Source: Glandiceps talaboti
Lineage: Eukaryota > Hemichordata > Enteropneusta > Spengelidae
Assembly (NCBI RefSeq): GCF_964340395.1
Contig: NC_135552.1
Coordinates: forward strand, 2,645,517-2,709,516
Direction of reading: 5' to 3'
DNA length: 64,000 bases
The position numbers were made by a program, and so were the translations under genes. The notes beneath the pieces were generated by a model. The model was not told the origin of the DNA. It made no database searches and worked only from the letters and a program-made list of their open reading frames with translations. How positions within the stretch are numbered: position 1 is the first letter of the stretch; each line of letters opens with the position of its first letter. Of the stretch, positions 21,188 to 33,119 are shown piece after piece.

Positions 21188-21273
21188 TTCAGTGAAGTTG
21201 TTAACTTTAGTGCATGTGTGTGTGTGTACACGTGTGTAATATTAACATGCAGTATAGTAACAACTTCACTGAA
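21188..21273. repeat. 16-bp perfect inverted repeat, 54-bp spacer
   Basis: TTCAGTGAAGTTGTTA at 21188-21203 is matched by its exact reverse complement at 21258-21273. The spacer holds a GT run and further partial pairing (AGTGCATGT / ACATGCAGT). Confidence 0.9.
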
Positions 21274-21544
21274 AACTGTGAGCTTATAGTGCATTGTTGA
21301 TGTGCTGTGTTATGTTATGTCATGTGTGAATGTGTAGAGATAACGACAGTTTGTCTTTATAGTAATTAATGAGGTTGACTTTATTATCTTAAAACAGATG
21401 AACTCATCACAAGTGAGTAGTTTTTATACAGTTTGTAGCAGGCAAAGTGGGATAGTTGAAATGTGTTGTAACTAATACTAATAATCTGGATACTAGTTCT
21501 CTTCTTGATAACTAACAAAACTGTCTGCATCACTACTGTTATCA

Positions 21545-22024
21545 TCATTTTTCTCCAAGGACCACACCTTCCATGTTATCATTTTCCTCTACTATTTCTG
21601 GTGGTGAGTCAGCACCCTTACGAAGTAAATCCTCACTCAAATTGTTCTGATCAACGTGTGTTCCTGGGGAGGTGATTTCTATCACGTCTTCTATGTCTTT
21701 TGAATTCAAATTCAGAAGGACTTGACATTTTGTCACATCTACCGTCTCTTTAGCTCCTACACAGACATCGATAGTTGTGCTGTCACCATTCATTTGCACC
21801 AATCCCTCGGCTTCGGAACATATCGATCTTAATGCCCCCATGCCAAATTTCACTTTGTGCTCCATAAACTGCAGTGAAGTGATTATGAAGTCGAGTCTGC
21901 AGTCTTGGGAAGAAGCCAGCCGAGAAAGTATCTGTCCCATCATGGCATCCAAACCTCTGGCCTCTGAATGTGTTAAATTTTTCAGTAATCTTTCATTGAT
22001 CCGTTGGCATGCTAGCTTGATCTT
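21545..22024 (-). CDS. Terminal coding exon of an unidentified protein
   Basis: After a pyrimidine-rich CTCTTTTAG on the minus strand, 159 codons run from KIKLACQRINERLLKNLTHS through MMGQILSRLASSQDCRLDFI to a TGA at 21545-21547. The C-terminal part is acidic (DSPPEIVEENDNMEG). I recognise no family. The non-repetitive, mixed amino-acid composition and length make it coding-like. It could be a decaying gene; see the upstream exon for lesions. The ORF is complete at its 3' end and has no polyadenylation signal that I can assign with confidence. Confidence 0.5.
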   Translation of the reverse strand, partial: KIKLACQRINERLLKNLTHSEARGLDAMMGQILSRLASSQDCRLDFIITSLQFMEHKVKFGMGALRSICSEAEGLVQMNGDSTTIDVCVGAKETVDVTKCQVLLNLNSKDIEDVIEITSPGTHVDQNNLSEDLLRKGADSPPEIVEENDNMEGVVLGEK

Positions 22025-22071
22025 CTAAAAGAGCTGGAATGATAAAACTGCATCTGGAATGATAACACTAC

Positions 22072-22198
22072 ATTGATATGCGCATCAGATACACCTAGAT
22101 CATTCTCAACCTCACAGAGTAGTTCAAACTCTTTAAGCAGTTTGATGAGTAAACTAACATCTGCATCTTCGCAAAAAACCATCTCAAGATTACCAACG
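22072..22198 (-). CDS. Possible upstream exon of the same unidentified gene
   Basis: On the minus strand, CCATTTCCTACAG|CG precedes VGNLEMVFCEDADVSLLIKL then LKEFELLCEVENDLGVSDAH. To join the 21545-22024 frame, either a very short intron of about 47 bases (AAT|GTAGTG ... TTTTAG|AAG, phase 0) is removed, or the gap holds lesions. The gap contains a 20-bp tandem duplication (TTATCATTCCAGATGCAGTT). Removing one copy puts both parts in one frame, interrupted only by a TAG at 22025-22027. The acceptor abuts the 28-bp array, whose units would then be intronic. Confidence 0.42.
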
Positions 22199-22205
22199 CT
22201 GTAGG

Positions 22206-25200
22206 AAATGGCATGAGAAGTAAAATGATTTATAAATGGCATGAGAAGTAAAATGATTTATAAATGGCATGAGAAGTAAAATGATTTATAAATGGCATGA
22301 GAAGTAAAATGATTTATAAATGGCATGAGAAGTAAAATAATCTATAAATGGCATGAGAAGTAAAATGATCTGTAAATGGCATGAGAAGTAAAATGAGCTA
22401 TAAATGGCATGAGAAGTAAAATGATTTATAAATGGCATGAGAAGTAAAATGAGCTCTAAATGGCATGAGAAGTAAAATGAGCTGTAAATGGCATGAGAAG
22501 TAAAATGATGAATAAATGGCATGAGAAGTAAAATAATCTATAAATGGCATGAGAAGTAAAATGAGCTATAAATGGCATGAGAAGTAAAATGAGCTGTAAA
22601 TGGCATGAGATAATCTATAAATGGCATGAGAAGTAAAATGAGCTATAAATGGCATGAGATAATCTATAAATGGCATGAGAAGTAAAATGAGCTATAAATG
22701 GCATGAGATAATCTATAAATGGCATGAGAAGTAAAATGATTTATAAATGGCATGAGAAGTAAAATGATTTATAAATGGCATGGGAAGTAAAATGATCTAT
22801 AAATGGCATGAGAAGTAAAATGATCTATAAATGGCATGAGAAGTAAAATGATCTATAAATGGCATGAGAAGTAAAATGATCTATAAATGGCATGAGATAA
22901 TCTATAAATGGCATGAGAAGTAAAATAATCTATGAATGGCATGAGAAGTAAAATGATCTGTAAATGGCATGAGAAGTAAAATGATTTATAAATGGCATGA
23001 GAAGTTAAATGATCTATAAATGGCATGAGAAGTAAAATAATCTATGAATGGCATGAGAAGTAAAATAATCTATAAATGGCATGAGAAGTAAAGTGATTTA
23101 TAAATGGCATGAGAAGTTAAATGATCTATAAATGGCATGAGAAGTAAAATGATCTATAAATGGCATGAGAAGAAATATGGTCTATACATGGCATGAGAAG
23201 AAATATGGTCTATAAATGGCATGAGACGCAAAAAACAATTTATAAATGGCATGAGAAGTAAAATGATCTATAAATGGCATGAGGTAATCTATAAATGGCA
23301 TGAGAAGTAAAATAGCCTATAAATGGCATGAGATAATTTATAAATGGCATGAGAAGTAAAATGATGTATAAATGGCATGAGACGAAAAAAAAACAATTTA
23401 TAAATGGCATGAGAAGTAAAATGATCTATAAATGGCATGAGAAGCAAAAAACAATTTATAAATGGCATGGGAAGTAAAATGATCTATAAAAGGCACGAGA
23501 AGTAAAATGAGCTATTAATGGCATGAGAAGTAAAATGATCTATAAATGGCATGAGAAGTAAAATGATTTATAAATGGCATGAGAAGTAAAATGAGCTATA
23601 AATGGCATGAGAAGTAAAATGATCTATAAATGGCATGAGAAGTAAAATGAGCTATAAATGGCATGAGATGTAAAATGATCTATAAATGGCATGAGAAGTA
23701 AAATGAGATATAAATGGCATGAGAAGTAAAATGATCTATAAATGGCATGAGAAGTAAAATGATCTATAAATGGCATGAGAAGTAAAATGAGCTGTAAATG
23801 GCATGAGAAGTAAAATGATGAATAAATGGCATGAGAAGTAAAATGAGCTATAAATGGCATGAGAAGTAAAATGAGCTATAAATGGCATGAGAAGTAAAAT
23901 GATTTATAAATGGCATGAGAAGTAAAATGAGCTATAAATGGCATGAGAAGTAAAATGATGAATAAATGGCATGAGAAGTAAAATGAGCTATAAATGGCAT
24001 GAGAAGTAAAATGAGCTATAAATGGCATGAGAAGTAAAATGATCTATAAATGGCATGAGAAGTAAAATGATCTATAAATGGCATGAGAAGTAAAATGAGC
24101 TATAAATGGCATGAGAAGTAAAATGAGCTATAAATGGCATGAGAAGTAAAATGAGCTGTAAATGGCATGAGAAGTAAAATGATCTATAAATGGCATGAGA
24201 AGTAAAATGATGAATAAATGGCATGAGAAGTAAAATGATTTATAAATGGCATGAGAAGTAAAATGAGCTATAAATGGCATGAGAAGTAAAATGATCTATA
24301 CATGGCATGAGAAGTAAAATGATTTATAAATGGCATGAGAAGTAAAATGAGCTATAAATGGCATGAGAAGTAAAATGATGAATAAATGGCATGAGAAGTA
24401 AAATGATTTAGAAATGGCATGAGAAGTAAAATGATTTATAAATGGCATGAGAAGTAAAATGATTTATAAATGGCATGAGAAGTAAAATGATCTATAAATG
24501 GCATGAGAAGTAAAATGATCTATAAATGGCATGAGAAGTAAAATGAGCTGTAAATGGCATGAGAAGTAAAATGATGAATAAATGGCATGAGAAGTAAAAT
24601 GAGTTATAAATGGCATGAGAAGTAAAATGAGCTATAAATGGCATGAGAAGTAAAATGATCTATACATGGCATGAGAAGTAAAATGATTTATAAATGGCAT
24701 GAGAAGTAAAATGAGCTATAAATGGCATGAGAAGTAAAATGATCTATACATGGCATGAGAAGTAAAATGATTTATAAATGGCATGAGAAGTAAAATGAGC
24801 TATAAATGGCATGAGAAGTAAAATGATGAATAAATGGCATGAGAAGTAAAATGATTTATAAATGGCATGAGAAGTAAAATGATTTATAAATGGCATGAGA
24901 AGTAAAATGATCTATAAATGGCATGAGAAGTAAAATGATCTATAAATGGCATGAGAAGTAAAATGAGCTGTAAATGGCATGAGAAGTAAAATGATGAATA
25001 AATGGCATGAGAAGTAAAATGATTTATAAATGGCATGAGAAGTAAAATGAGCTATAAATGGCATGAGAAGTAAAATGATCTATACATGGCATGAGAAGTA
25101 AAATGATTTATAAATGGCATGAGAAGTAAAATGAGCTATAAATGGCATGAGAAGTAAAATGATGAATAAATGGCATGAGAAGTAAAATGATTTATAAATG

Positions 25201-27030
25201 GCATGAGAAGTAAAATGATTTATAAATGGCATGAGAAGTAAAATGATTTATAAATGGCATGAGAAGTAAAATGATCTATAAATGGCATGAGAAGTAAAAT
25301 GATCTATAAATGGCATGAGAAGTAAAATGAGCTGTAAATGGCATGAGAAGTAAAATGATGAATAAATGGCATGAGAAGTAAAATGAGCTATAAATGGCAT
25401 GAGAAGTAAAATGAGCTATAAATGGCATGAGAAGTAAAATGATTTATAAATGGCATGAGAAGTAAAATGAGCTATAAATGGCATGAGAAGTAAAATGATG
25501 AATAAATGGCATGAGAAGTAAAATGAGCTATAAATGGCATGAGAAGTAAAATGAGCTATAAATGGCATGAGAAGTAAAATGATCTATAAATGGCATGAGA
25601 AGTAAAATGATCTATAAATGGCATGAGAAGTAAAATGAGCTATAAATGGCATGAGAAGTAAAATGAGCTATAAATGGCATGAGAAGTAAAATGAGCTGTA
25701 AATGGCATGAGAAGTAAAATGATCTATAAATGGCATGAGAAGTAAAATGATGAATAAATGGCATGAGAAGTAAAATGATTTATAAATGGCATGAGAAGTA
25801 AAATGAGCTATAAATGGCATGAGAAGTAAAATGATCTATACATGGCATGAGAAGTAAAATGATTTATAAATGGCATGAGAAGTAAAATGAGCTATAAATG
25901 GCATGAGAAGTAAAATGATGAATAAATGGCATGAGAAGTAAAATGATTTATAAATGGCATGAGAAGTAAAATGATTTATAAATGGCATGAGAAGTAAAAT
26001 GATTTATAAATGGCATGAGAAGTAAAATGAGCTCTAAATGGCATGAGAAGAAAAATGATGAATAAATGGCATGAGAAGTAAAATGAGCTCTAAATGGCAT
26101 GAGAAGTAAAATGATGAATAAATGGCATGAGAAGTAAAATGATCTATAAATGGCATGAGAAGTAAAATGATGAATAAATGACATGAGAACTAAAATGATC
26201 TATAAATGGCATGAGAAGTAAAATAATCTATAAATGGCATGAGAAGTAAAATGATGAATAAATGGCATGAGAAGTAAAATGATTTATAAATGGCATGAGA
26301 AGTAAAATGATTTATAAATGGCATGAGAAGTAAAATGATTTATAAATGGCATGAGAAGTAAAATGATTTATAAATGGCATGAGAAGTAAAATGATGAATA
26401 AATGGCATGAGAAGTAAAATGATCTATAAATGGCATGAGAAGTAAAATGATTTATAAATGGCATGAGAAGTAAAATGATTTATAAATGGCATGAGAAGTA
26501 AAATGAGCTATAAATGGCATGAGAAGTAAAATGATTTATAAATGGCATGAGAAGTAAAATGAGCTATAAATGGCATGAGAAGTAAAATGAGCTCTAAATG
26601 GCATGAGAAGTAAAATGATCTATAAATGGCATGAGAAGTAAAATGAGCTATAAATGGCATGAGAAGTAAAATGATCTATACATGGCATGAGAAGTAAAAT
26701 GAGCTCTAAATGGCATGAGAAGTAAAATGATGAATAAATGGCATGAGAAGTAAAATGATGAATAAATGGCATGAGAAGTAAAATGATGAATAAATGGCAT
26801 GAGAAGTAAAATGAGCTCTAAATGGCATGAGAAGTAAAATGAGCTCTAAATGGCATGAGAAGTAAAATGAGCTATAAATGGCATGAGAAGTAAAATGATC
26901 TATACATGGCATGAGAAGTAAAATGAGCTATAAATGGCATGAGAAGTAAAATGATGAATAAATGGCATGAGAAGTAAAATGATCTATAAATGGCATGAGA
27001 TAATCTATAAATGGCATGAGAAGTAAAATA
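22206..27030. repeat. 28-bp satellite-like array, about 172 copies (4.8 kb)
   Basis: The unit is GGCATGAGAAGTAAAATGAT followed by TTATAAAT. Variants occur at the YRTA position (TTTATA, CTATA, GAATA, GCTATA, GCTGTA, GCTCTA). The left 1.3 kb is more diverged and includes shortened units (GGCATGAGATAATCTATAAA). The centre is homogeneous. An ordered series of variants beginning near 23781 recurs 1540 bp (55 units) later near 25321, so higher-order duplication is present. Antisense ORFs (MPFIHHFTSHAIYSSFYF-type) arise because the unit has no antisense stops in any phase. Confidence 0.98.
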
Positions 27031-27589
27031 ATTCAGATATAATAAATTTCAGTTTCTGGACATGTTTTAGCATATTGGATGACTAGGACATTATTTTATT
27101 TTAGAAATCTTTCATTGATTTTAAATCTAATGTAATTGAAGAAAATGGTTCCAAACTTTGGGTAGATAACAGAAATTTGTTTACATCATGAGCAGAATAG
27201 TGCATCATGTTAACAAATGTCCAAAGAAACATAGATAAGGTCTAAACGTTTTTTGTCATGAGAAAAAGAACTTGTGGTAACTAACCGTCCCCAGTATATC
27301 GATCTTTCCTCTATTAACTGTATAGTAATACAAATTATGATTGACTCTAACCATGCAATGCAATCTTACATGAGATGCTCAATATCCAAGTGAAAGATGG
27401 TTGTTCAGTCTTGTAGTAAGAGTTTGGATCTACACTTTAATAAGGATAAAGCTGGAAGGTGTCGAGTACCTCTGTCTGAGTGCGGGCTAGCGCCCTCAGT
27501 GTCAACCGTCGGTCACTAAAGAAAGAGGTTTGCTCGAGGGCGTACCAGCTAGACTGGCAGATATTTACCTCTACCAGATCATGAAGAAA
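27031..27589. other. Non-repetitive stretch right of the array: nothing firm
   Basis: No ORF above background. The part 27460-27560 is less AT-rich (GCGGGCTAGCGCCCTCAGTG) but shows no supported gene. Confidence 0.45.
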
Positions 27590-27742
27590 CTAGGTGGCCT
27601 TCTTTAAGAAGTCTTCATTTACAAGTGGATCAAACTCCTTCATCTTCTGTACGTAGGAATTCCAGTACAGAACTGGATATAAGGATCCCTCACACCATGT
27701 AGTATTTCTTTTCATTATCGCCTTGCACATAATGGGCAGAGT
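27590..27742 (-). CDS. Short coding-like ORF, possible last exon, unknown family
   Basis: A 50-codon open frame ends at TAG 27590-27592. It contains MKRNTTWCEGSLYPVLYWNS then YVQKMKEFDPLVNEDFLKKA. The residue composition (Trp, Tyr, Cys, alternating charged and hydrophobic) is unlike the repeat-derived ORFs nearby. I do not recognise it. It could be the last exon of a minus-strand gene reaching right, or a relic. The open frame begins after a TAA at 27743-27745, and no strong acceptor is evident. Confidence 0.3.
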   Translation of the reverse strand, partial: TLPIMCKAIMKRNTTWCEGSLYPVLYWNSYVQKMKEFDPLVNEDFLKKAT

Positions 27743-27784
27743 TTATTCTCTCTTAAAATAAACCATATTCAATTCAATAGTTTG

Positions 27785-28020
27785 ATTTATTAAACATATG
27801 GATGAGGATTTGATATAATCTATTTCAGATTTTTAATTCATAAAATGTTATCATTAATAGCTTCACAATGACAAATCAACGTGAAACAACAAATGCCAAG
27901 CCCTTTTTTGTAACTCAATAAAATAATGTACGTACATTAGCTTTTTGCACTAAATTAAGTTACAAACATAGACTTGGCATATGTCATTTCACATTGAGTT
28001 ACAAACACAGACTTGGCTTG
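27785..28020. mobile_element. Foldback-family element, second copy
   Basis: It carries ATATGGATGAGGATTTG, TTTTTAATTCATAAAATG, AATCAACGTGAAACAACA and TGCCAAGCCC. An inverted part (GACTTGGCATATGTCATTTC, ACATTGAGTTAC) follows. It shares this order with 11555-12050. Confidence 0.6.
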
Positions 28021-28849
28021 GAAGAGTTTTTTTGGGAAAAGATACCAAATGGAGTTGCTTGAAAAAAAATCCCGATAAGTTGGTGATGGGGAAAAAAAAG
28101 ACAGACCATTGCTGTTAGGGGAAAACATTTTTGGCAGGGATATGATGCACAGGTTCGAGTATACTGTTCAACCTGCGCGTACCTCTCCAACCAGGACACT
28201 TCTCAAATCATGACAAACATTTTCAAACACATGTCAGGGACCAGTCAGTTTCGTTAGCCTGTGGTATATATATATATATATATATTTGTTCTTGTCTCTG
28301 TTTCTGTCATAAAAGTTTTAATATGACTTTATGTAAGAGTTCAAACGTAACTTTACATACATACATACATAAAATCATACATATACATGTGTTACCTATA
28401 TACCACACTATTTACAGTACATGCCATGTAAATGTTTGGCTGTTTCACAATCAGTGCTTCACTTATCTTGCACTTTGGGGTAAAAGTGAACTTGAAGGTT
28501 TTGTAATGGTATAATCTTCATAGATAGTTTATAAAATATCTTAATCTAAATTGTTCTAGTCTCTTCAGTATGAACTTGTCAGAAGGGATGAATATACTTC
28601 CTATTTCGGACACTACATGTATTGACACCACAATTCAAATTCAAGTTTCTATTGTACACTAGGTATGACCACCTAAAGTTCTCTAACATACCAGTGACTT
28701 TATTATACATGCAATATACGAATGTTACGGGCCGGCACTTTTATGTGACATGGGAAATTCATTTAAAAACTTATATTTACTTCAGTTTTTCGAAGCATGG
28801 AAATATTACCTCAGAGGTTATGAATAACCTAAAAATTGACTAGCACATT

Positions 28850-29460
28850 ATAGAAACAAAAACACCCCAGATCTGCCAGGGCGAAAACCCCTAGGACTTA
28901 TTCATCCCAGAGGTCACTCATGCATTAAACCAGCAATAAGATTCACCAAAATCGGCTTTAAGATTAAGAAACTTCCAAAGCTTCTAGGGGAGACCCCTAT
29001 AAGAGGTGGACATACCCAGTATCCAGCTCTTTCCCCTACCTCTTACTGTCAAGATACTATCAAAATTTTATTTAAAAATGTTCAACCTTGTGTATTTGCT
29101 TTTTACATGTTGGTGCTGTCTTGTAAAGTTTGTAAATTATTGTCTGAAAGTGTCTGTGAATAGCCTAAACATTGGCTTTAAGAGTAAAAATCCTCCAGGG
29201 CTTCTAGGACGCCTAGAACGCCCCCAAGTGGTCATGTCCCAGTCTGAAGCTCTTCCCTCCACCTCTTACTGTCAAGATGCTATGAAACTGTATTTCAAAA
29301 TTATTACAACCAAATTTGCTTTTTACATGTTGGTGCTGTCTTGTAAAGCTTGGAGATTATAGAGAGGTATATATATTCCCCTCTCAAGCTTAAAATGTCC
29401 CACTACATTTCATTGTCAAGATGCTATTAAACTCCCTTTGAAATATTTTTACCCTGTGTA
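28850..29460 (+). repeat. Diverged tandem repeat, about 220-bp monomer
   Basis: TTTGCTTTTTACATGTTGGT plus GCTGTCTTGTAAAG occurs near 29095 and 29320. CACCTCTTACTGTCAAGATG-like blocks occur near 29038, 29260 and 29402. This gives about three diverged monomers with no ORF of note. Confidence 0.7.
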
Positions 29461-29532
29461 GTCAATAATTATATGATAGTGATATCGCTGGATCTGAGAG
29501 AGTATTTGCAAAACAGTCAATCAGTCAAAAAG

Positions 29533-29642
29533 TGCCATATTGTTCCGCCTTCATAGTTTGCAATATAGACATGACTAGGCTGTGCACTTCATAACTAAAG
29601 TGCCATATTGTTCTCCCTTCATAGTTTGCAATATAGACATTT
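29533..29642. repeat. Two near-identical ~66-bp units
   Basis: AAGTGCCATATTGTTC followed by CCTTCATAGTTTGCAATATA appears at about 29530 and 29598. Confidence 0.85.
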
Positions 29643-29649
29643 TTAAATG

Positions 29650-30600
29650 TCTTTGTTTATACTCAATTTCATGAGTTAACCATACAACGAAAAGTTTTGG
29701 TCTTTTAACTTGTCTGGGTTCAGAAGTTATTGTCAAACGATCACAAATAATTAATTATGCAAATGACTCATTCATTTTCATTTTATATTTAGCAATACGT
29801 ATTAATTTATGTGGCTTGCTTCCAGTCACAAAGTTGTAGCTTGCTTGTGAAATGGTATAAACCGGTATGACATTCACAATATACTTATCAGTTGGTTTTT
29901 ATAAAAATGCATTACTGAGAGTTCATTTGTTTTTGTTTTGTATGGTTCCCTTGACATGAGTATAGTTACACAATAGTATAGATTACTGAATAATAAATGT
30001 TGTCTTTATTAATTCTACATCATTACATTCACACACACAACGAATGTAAATCACCTATGTGTACTGCCGATACCAAAGTAAACGTTTCACTTTTTTGCCA
30101 TAAAGGGCGCCCTAACATAAGTACTCATGTTGTTCATGAAGGTGTGGTTAAAGTTGACTAGTGTTTGTCAAGATAAGAATCAAAACTTATTTTGGACAAA
30201 ACAGTGTTGTATTGAAAAGTATAGCTTCTATATGACAGTCACAACTGAGGACGGAAGTTATAAAATAATAACAAATATTTACATATATAAATCTTAGAAA
30301 TTCTAACAAAAAAAGTCCTGAAATTTGGTCATACATTTTTGGTATATGAAGCAACCACATGGACAACATTGACACAAAGGTCAGAAGTAAGGGCAGATCT
30401 ACCTAAAATTATCACAAGTTTATTGACTCTTTGGCAGAAGTAATTTAGAGTAATGTCTTTGTGACATTAAAGGGGCCCAATTTGAGTTTATATGCATAAT
30501 ACAGGTACTCACAGTATTCTACTTACTGATGTATACTTAACTACCACTTGCAATTGACTGAACTCAAACCTGGTATTAGGATATAACCTATCAACGGTGA
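29650..30600. other. AT-rich intergenic stretch: nothing assigned
   Basis: No supported gene or repeat. A GGGCGCCC palindrome occurs at about 30106. Confidence 0.45.
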
Positions 30601-30618
30601 ACGATCCGATAATGTATA

Positions 30619-30796
<178 letters not shown>

Positions 30797-30799
30797 TAT

Positions 30800-31385
30800 A
30801 TCATGGTTATATGTGTCTACATCACTGGTGATGTGGTGTTCAAAATATGTTTGGAATTGTCAATTTTCCATAAAATTTGCTTGTGAGCTTTTTGATTACA
30901 TTATTCCCAATGATTTCCTATATTCAGCCAAAAAAATACGTAGTGACCTAAGGGGTTTTGTGTATCACTTTTTGACTTAATACTAGACCCCTTAGTTTAC
31001 TGGTATTGTGCTAAGCTGTTTCATGAAAAAAAATGAGGAATACTTAAATATTGTCTGAAGGAAGAATAACTAAATGTTAGATTGAACACACAAATACTTT
31101 ATTAATTATACAAGTCATAAACAATAAAGACAACATTTTGAATATTTTCATGATGTCAAATTCAAAATAATGTTGAATGTTTTTTCAAAATTAAAGAAGC
31201 CACTTTAGAATGACTGCAATACAGCAAATGTAAAAATAAATGTCTGTTTCCGATAACATGACTTGAGAAAATTTTATTTCATGTTGCAATTTTTCCATTT
31301 TCACTTTTTTTGAGAAACTGCTTCAACCAATAGACGGGATACTTATTGTCACAATTCTGTGATAGTTAAAGGGGATTTAAATGAA
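30800..31385. other. AT-rich intergenic stretch: nothing assigned
   Basis: No supported gene or repeat. Confidence 0.45.
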
Positions 31386-31389
31386 GAGA

Positions 31390-32744
31390 ATTATATGTGA
31401 AGCAGACAAACAGAACATCACATGCAGACTGTACTGCATAAATTATACGTGAAGCAGACAAACAGAACATCACATGCAGACTGTACTGTGTAAATTATAT
31501 GTGAAGCAGACAAACAGAACATCACATACAGACTGTACTGCATAAATTATATATGAAGCAGACAAACAGAACATCACATACAGACTGTATTGCATAAATT
31601 ATATGTGAAGCAGACAAACAGAACATCACATGCAGACTGTAATGCATAAATTATATACGAAGCAGACAAACAGAACATCACATACAGACTTTACTGCATA
31701 AATTATATGTGAAGCAGACAAACAGAACATCACATGCAGACTGTACTGCATAAATTATATGTGAAGCAGACAAACAGAACATCACATACAGACTGTACTG
31801 CATAAATTATATGTGAAGCAGACAAACAGAACATCACATACAGACTGTACTGCATAAATTATATATGAAGCAGACAAACAGAACATCACATACAGACTGT
31901 AATGCATAAATTATATACGAAGCAGACAAACAGAACATCACATACAGACTGTACTGCATAAATTATATGTGAAGCAGACAAACAGAACATCACATGCAGA
32001 CTGTAATGCATAAATTATATACGAAGCAGACAAACAGAACATCACATACAGACTTTACTGCATAAATTATATATGAAGCAGACAAACAGAACATCACATG
32101 CAGACTGTACTGCATACATTATATATGAAGCAGACAAACAGAACATCACATACAGACTGTATTGCATAAATTATATGTGAAGCAGACAAACAGAACATCA
32201 CATGCAGACTGTAATGCATAAATTATATACGAAGCAGACAAACAGAACATCACATACAGACTTTACTGCATAAATTATATGTGAAGCAGACAAACAGAAC
32301 ATCACATGCAGACTGTACTGTGTAAATTATATGTGAAGCAGACAAACAGAACATCACATGCAGACTGTACTGCATAAATTATACGTGAAGCAGACAAACA
32401 GAACATCACATGCAGACTGTACTGTGTAAATTATATGTGAAGCAGACAAACAGAACATCACATGCAGACTGTACTGCATAAATTATATGTGAAGCAGACA
32501 AACAGAACACCACATGCAGACTGTACTGTGTAAATTATATGTGAAGCAGACAAACAGAACATCACATGCAGACTGTACTGTGTAAATTATATGTGAAGCA
32601 GACAAACAGAACATCACATGCAGACTGTACTGTGTAAATTATATGTGAGGCAGACAAACAGAACATCACATGCAGACTGTAATGCATAAATTATATATGA
32701 AACAGACAAACAGAACATCACATGCAGACTGTAATGCATACATT
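31390..32744. repeat. Minisatellite, 52-bp unit, about 26 copies
   Basis: The unit holds GAAGCAGACAAACAGAACAT, CACATGCAGACTGTACTGC and ATAAATTATATGT. Period 52 is exact between 31399 and 31451 and onward. Variants are CATGCAG/CATACAG, GTACTGCAT/GTAATGCAT/GTACTGTGT and ATATGTG/ATATACG. Some of these co-occur in blocks. Confidence 0.97.
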
Positions 32745-32754
32745 CAAATTACCG

Positions 32755-33117
32755 TCTGAAAAGAACTTATGTTTCTGAAAAGACTCGGTCTCTCTGGAAT
32801 GTGATACTTTGAATTCAAATTACAGTCTGAAAAGACCTGGTCTCTCTGAAAAGACTCGGTCTCTCTGAAAAGACCCAGTCTCTCTGATACAGCTGAAAAG
32901 ACTAGGTCTCTCTGGAAAGACCTTGTCTCTCTGAAAAGACATGGTCTCTCTGAAAAGACTCAGTCTCTGGAAAGACCTTATCTCTCTGAAAAGACTCGAT
33001 CTCTCTGAAAAGACTTGGTCTCTCTGAAAAGACCCAATGTCTCTGGAAAGACCTGGTCTCTCTGAAAAGACCAGTCTCTCTGAAAAGAGTCGATCTCTCT
33101 GGAATATGATACTTTGT
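32755..33117. repeat. Irregular ~21-bp repeat (CTGAAAAGAC-N-GGTCTCT)
   Basis: About 15 units of variable length share CTGAAAAGACTCGGTCTCT. Many contain the small palindrome AGACC-T-GGTCT. The array is bracketed by TCTCTGGAATGTGATACTTT near 32794 and a one-base variant near 33096. Confidence 0.9.
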
Positions 33118-33119
33118 CA

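Noticed and set aside
22286-26912. Antisense ORFs of 66-78 residues (MPFIHHFTSHAIYSSFYF-type) in the 28-bp array
   Set aside because: Three units make an 84-bp, 28-residue period with no antisense stop, so long frames are automatic. Shortened units break them and there is no flanking gene structure.
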